A stretch of 8,974 nt of DNA from the NCBI GenBank assembly GCA_035546355.1, contig DATKEH010000069.1, positions 1 to 8,974 of the forward strand, in the 5' to 3' direction. The notes beneath the pieces are model-generated. The model saw only the letters and a program-made list of their open reading frames with translations. It made no database searches and had not been told where the DNA came from. The position numbers and the translations under genes are program-made. This document shows, in pieces, positions 7,948 through 8,974 of the stretch. Numbering within the stretch: the first letter of the stretch is position 1; every line of letters starts with the position of its first letter. This stretch comes from DATKEH01 sp035546355. GTDB taxonomy: Bacteria; Acidobacteriota; Thermoanaerobaculia; Multivoradales; JAIOJS01.

Positions 7948-7953
7948 TTCTCC

Positions 7954-8745
7954 ATGCGAGACTCTCGTTTCCTGCGGGCCTTGCGGGCGGGGACGATCCT
8001 GGCCGTCCTCGCTGCGCCGGCCCAGGCCACGCCGGCGAACGGTACCTACACCGGCACCATCTCGTCCGGCGGCACCGTCACGATCGTGGTCAGTGGTGGC
8101 CAGGTCACGTCGTTCTCGCTGAGCTCCTACACGTCCGGCTGCGGCACCATCTCGGGCTCGATCGGGTCGTGCTCGACGATCGGCGACAACTTCACCTGCG
8201 GCCAGACCTTCTGCGCGCCGGACGGCGCGCCGCGGCTGCTGATCGAGGGCACCTTCGCGGGAAGCAACGTCAGCGGCACCATCGACTTGAGCCTGCAGGG
8301 GCCGGTGATCACCATTCCGCCGCCCTGCTGCACGCGCAGCAACGTCGCCTGGAGCGCCAGCAGCGGCGGTGGCGGCGGCGGTGGAGGGGGCGCCCCGCCG
8401 ACCCCTGGCGAGCCGATCCTCGACGATCAGTTCCCCGACTTCCGCTTCTGGGTGCGGATCACCGGTGCCAACACCCTCCTCGGGACGAAGGTCCCCGAGT
8501 GCATCGAGGAGACGGTGTGCGTGAGCGGCGCCCTGCCGGACCGCGCCGAGGTCTTCTTGCGGATCGTCGGCCCGAAGCCGAACGGCTACCTCTGGCCGAC
8601 GTTGATCAAGTTCACCACCTCGCAGGTGGAGGTATGGATCGAGCAGATCAGCAGCGGCATGCTTCAGTACTACCTGCTCGAAGGGGCCAGCCCCGGCTTC
8701 GACGAGCTACCGGGGCTGTTCGACCGCACTGGCTTCCTGCCCTGA
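7954..8745 (+). CDS. Secreted two-module protein with polyglycine linker, function unknown
   Basis: 263 residues. A clear signal peptide (basic RFLRALRAG, hydrophobic core, APAQA) predicts cleavage after Ala25. Residues 26-135 form a Gly/Ser/Thr-rich, strand-forming module (TYTGTISSGG, TVTIVVSGG) with six cysteines (63, 73, 82, 87, 125, 126). Nine glycines (138-146) and a Pro-rich piece then link to a second module of about 110 residues (about 155-263). That module has two more cysteines (183, 189), an EVFLRIVGPKPNGYLWPTL stretch and a tail ending LFDRTGFLP. The even count of eight cysteines fits disulfides outside the cytoplasm. I do not recognise an enzyme motif. The second module resembles, from memory only, a C-terminal domain repeated in secreted proteins of Acidobacteriota. 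The gene has its own extended -10 promoter and strong ribosome binding site. Its last 39 bases overlap the maeB-like gene on the other strand. Confidence 0.85.
   Translation: MRDSRFLRALRAGTILAVLAAPAQATPANGTYTGTISSGGTVTIVVSGGQVTSFSLSSYTSGCGTISGSIGSCSTIGDNFTCGQTFCAPDGAPRLLIEGTFAGSNVSGTIDLSLQGPVITIPPPCCTRSNVAWSASSGGGGGGGGGAPPTPGEPILDDQFPDFRFWVRITGANTLLGTKVPECIEETVCVSGALPDRAEVFLRIVGPKPNGYLWPTLIKFTTSQVEVWIEQISSGMLQYYLLEGASPGFDELPGLFDRTGFLP
8365..8391 (+). repeat. GGN codon run encoding nine glycines
   Basis: Nine consecutive glycine codons (mostly GGC and GGT) form a short simple-sequence tract inside the secreted-protein gene. It separates the two modules and is probably a flexible linker. The mixed third bases reduce the chance of slippage, but length variation in whole codons would keep the frame. 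Confidence 0.8.
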
Positions 8746-8974
8746 GGGCGGGGAGGATGAGCGCCGCTGCAGGCGCGCCTCGCGCTCCTGCGCGTCGACG
8801 ACGCAGAGGGCGGCCATGTTGACGATGTCGACGACCTCGACGCCGCGCTGCAGCACGTGCACCGGCCGCTCCATGCCGAGCAGCACCGGCCCGATGGCCT
8901 CGGCGTCGGCCAGCCGCCAGATCAGCTTGTAGGCGATGTTGGCCGAGTTGAGCTCGGGAAACACCAGCACGTTG
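8707..8974 (-). CDS. maeB: C-terminal end of NADP-dependent malic enzyme (MaeB-like, phosphotransacetylase-type domain), truncated by window edge
   Basis: Only the last 88 codons are present; the gene begins beyond the right edge. The visible part contains VLVFPELNSANIAYKL, AIGPVLLGMERPVHVLQRG and DIVNMAALCVVDAQ. These are the closing motifs of the phosphate acetyltransferase-like domain found at the C-terminus of MaeB-type malic enzymes, which decarboxylate malate to pyruvate with NADP. A stand-alone phosphate acetyl- or butyryltransferase ends similarly. I prefer MaeB because of the PVHVLQRG...DIVNMAAL wording, but the malic enzyme domain is not in the window. After the domain, about 25 residues rich in Arg, Ser, Pro and Glu form an unconserved-looking tail. 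Its last 12 codons plus stop overlap the end of the convergent secreted-protein gene. Confidence 0.82.
   Translation of the reverse strand, partial: NVLVFPELNSANIAYKLIWRLADAEAIGPVLLGMERPVHVLQRGVEVVDIVNMAALCVVDAQEREARLQRRSSSPPSGQEASAVEQPR

Larger units (their letters stand above)
7738..7953. other. Divergent intergenic region between VWA gene and secreted-protein gene
   Basis: This 216-base stretch is richer in A/T than its surroundings near both ends and has no credible gene. It contains the ribosome binding sites of both flanking genes, a good plus-strand promoter at 7890-7917, and a perfect 12-base palindrome (CGCGCCGGCGCG) at 7810-7821 roughly mid-region. The minus strand must hold a promoter for the VWA gene, but I see only weak -10-like boxes (for example TATTCG around 7770) and do not call one. 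The palindrome could be an operator or simply the result of high GC content. Confidence 0.6.

Noticed and set aside
1..8974. Search for a mobile element, CRISPR array, tRNA/rRNA, phage or defence system
   Set aside because: No direct repeats with spacers, terminal inverted repeats, transposase or integrase motifs, tRNA-like sequence or defence-protein motifs were seen. All long frames with domain evidence are housekeeping or exported proteins.

Overview
The window is very GC-rich bacterial chromosome with long open frames on both strands. It most likely comes from Acidobacteriota, possibly a Thermoanaerobaculia-like lineage. The best clue is the minus-strand gene at 5575-7737, a secreted protein of the 'VWFA-related Acidobacterial domain' type, which is strongly enriched in that phylum. 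The small secreted protein at 7954-8745 is, from memory only, of a style seen in the same group. This placement is inference; the window has no rRNA or other marker gene.

Layout from left to right: (1) a minus-strand class A penicillin-binding protein, cut by the left edge near its C-terminus; (2) a short divergent intergenic region of about 80 bases; (3) a plus-strand two-gene operon, a long-form deoxyribose-phosphate aldolase (deoC) followed 20 bases later by a two-domain ALDH16-type aldehyde dehydrogenase; (4) a convergent minus-strand gene for an exported VWA-domain protein; (5) a 216-base divergent intergenic region with the best promoter in the window; (6) a plus-strand gene for a secreted two-module protein with a nine-glycine linker; (7) on the minus strand, overlapping its end tail to tail, the last 88 codons of a malic enzyme/phosphotransacetylase-type protein (maeB-like), cut by the right edge.

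The only clear functional unit is deoC-ALDH16. DeoC should split 2-deoxyribose-5-phosphate into glyceraldehyde-3-phosphate and acetaldehyde, and the ALDH could oxidise that acetaldehyde (or a related aldehyde) to the acid. The PBP belongs to peptidoglycan synthesis, and the maeB-like enzyme to malate/pyruvate metabolism. The VWA protein and the small secreted protein act at or beyond the cell envelope but have no assignable function. I found no mobile element, CRISPR array, tRNA or rRNA, and no convincing new multi-gene system. The items most worth a second look are the secreted protein with its C-terminal module, the altered metal-site motif of the VWA protein, the apparently leaderless start of deoC, and the maeB tail that runs into its neighbour.
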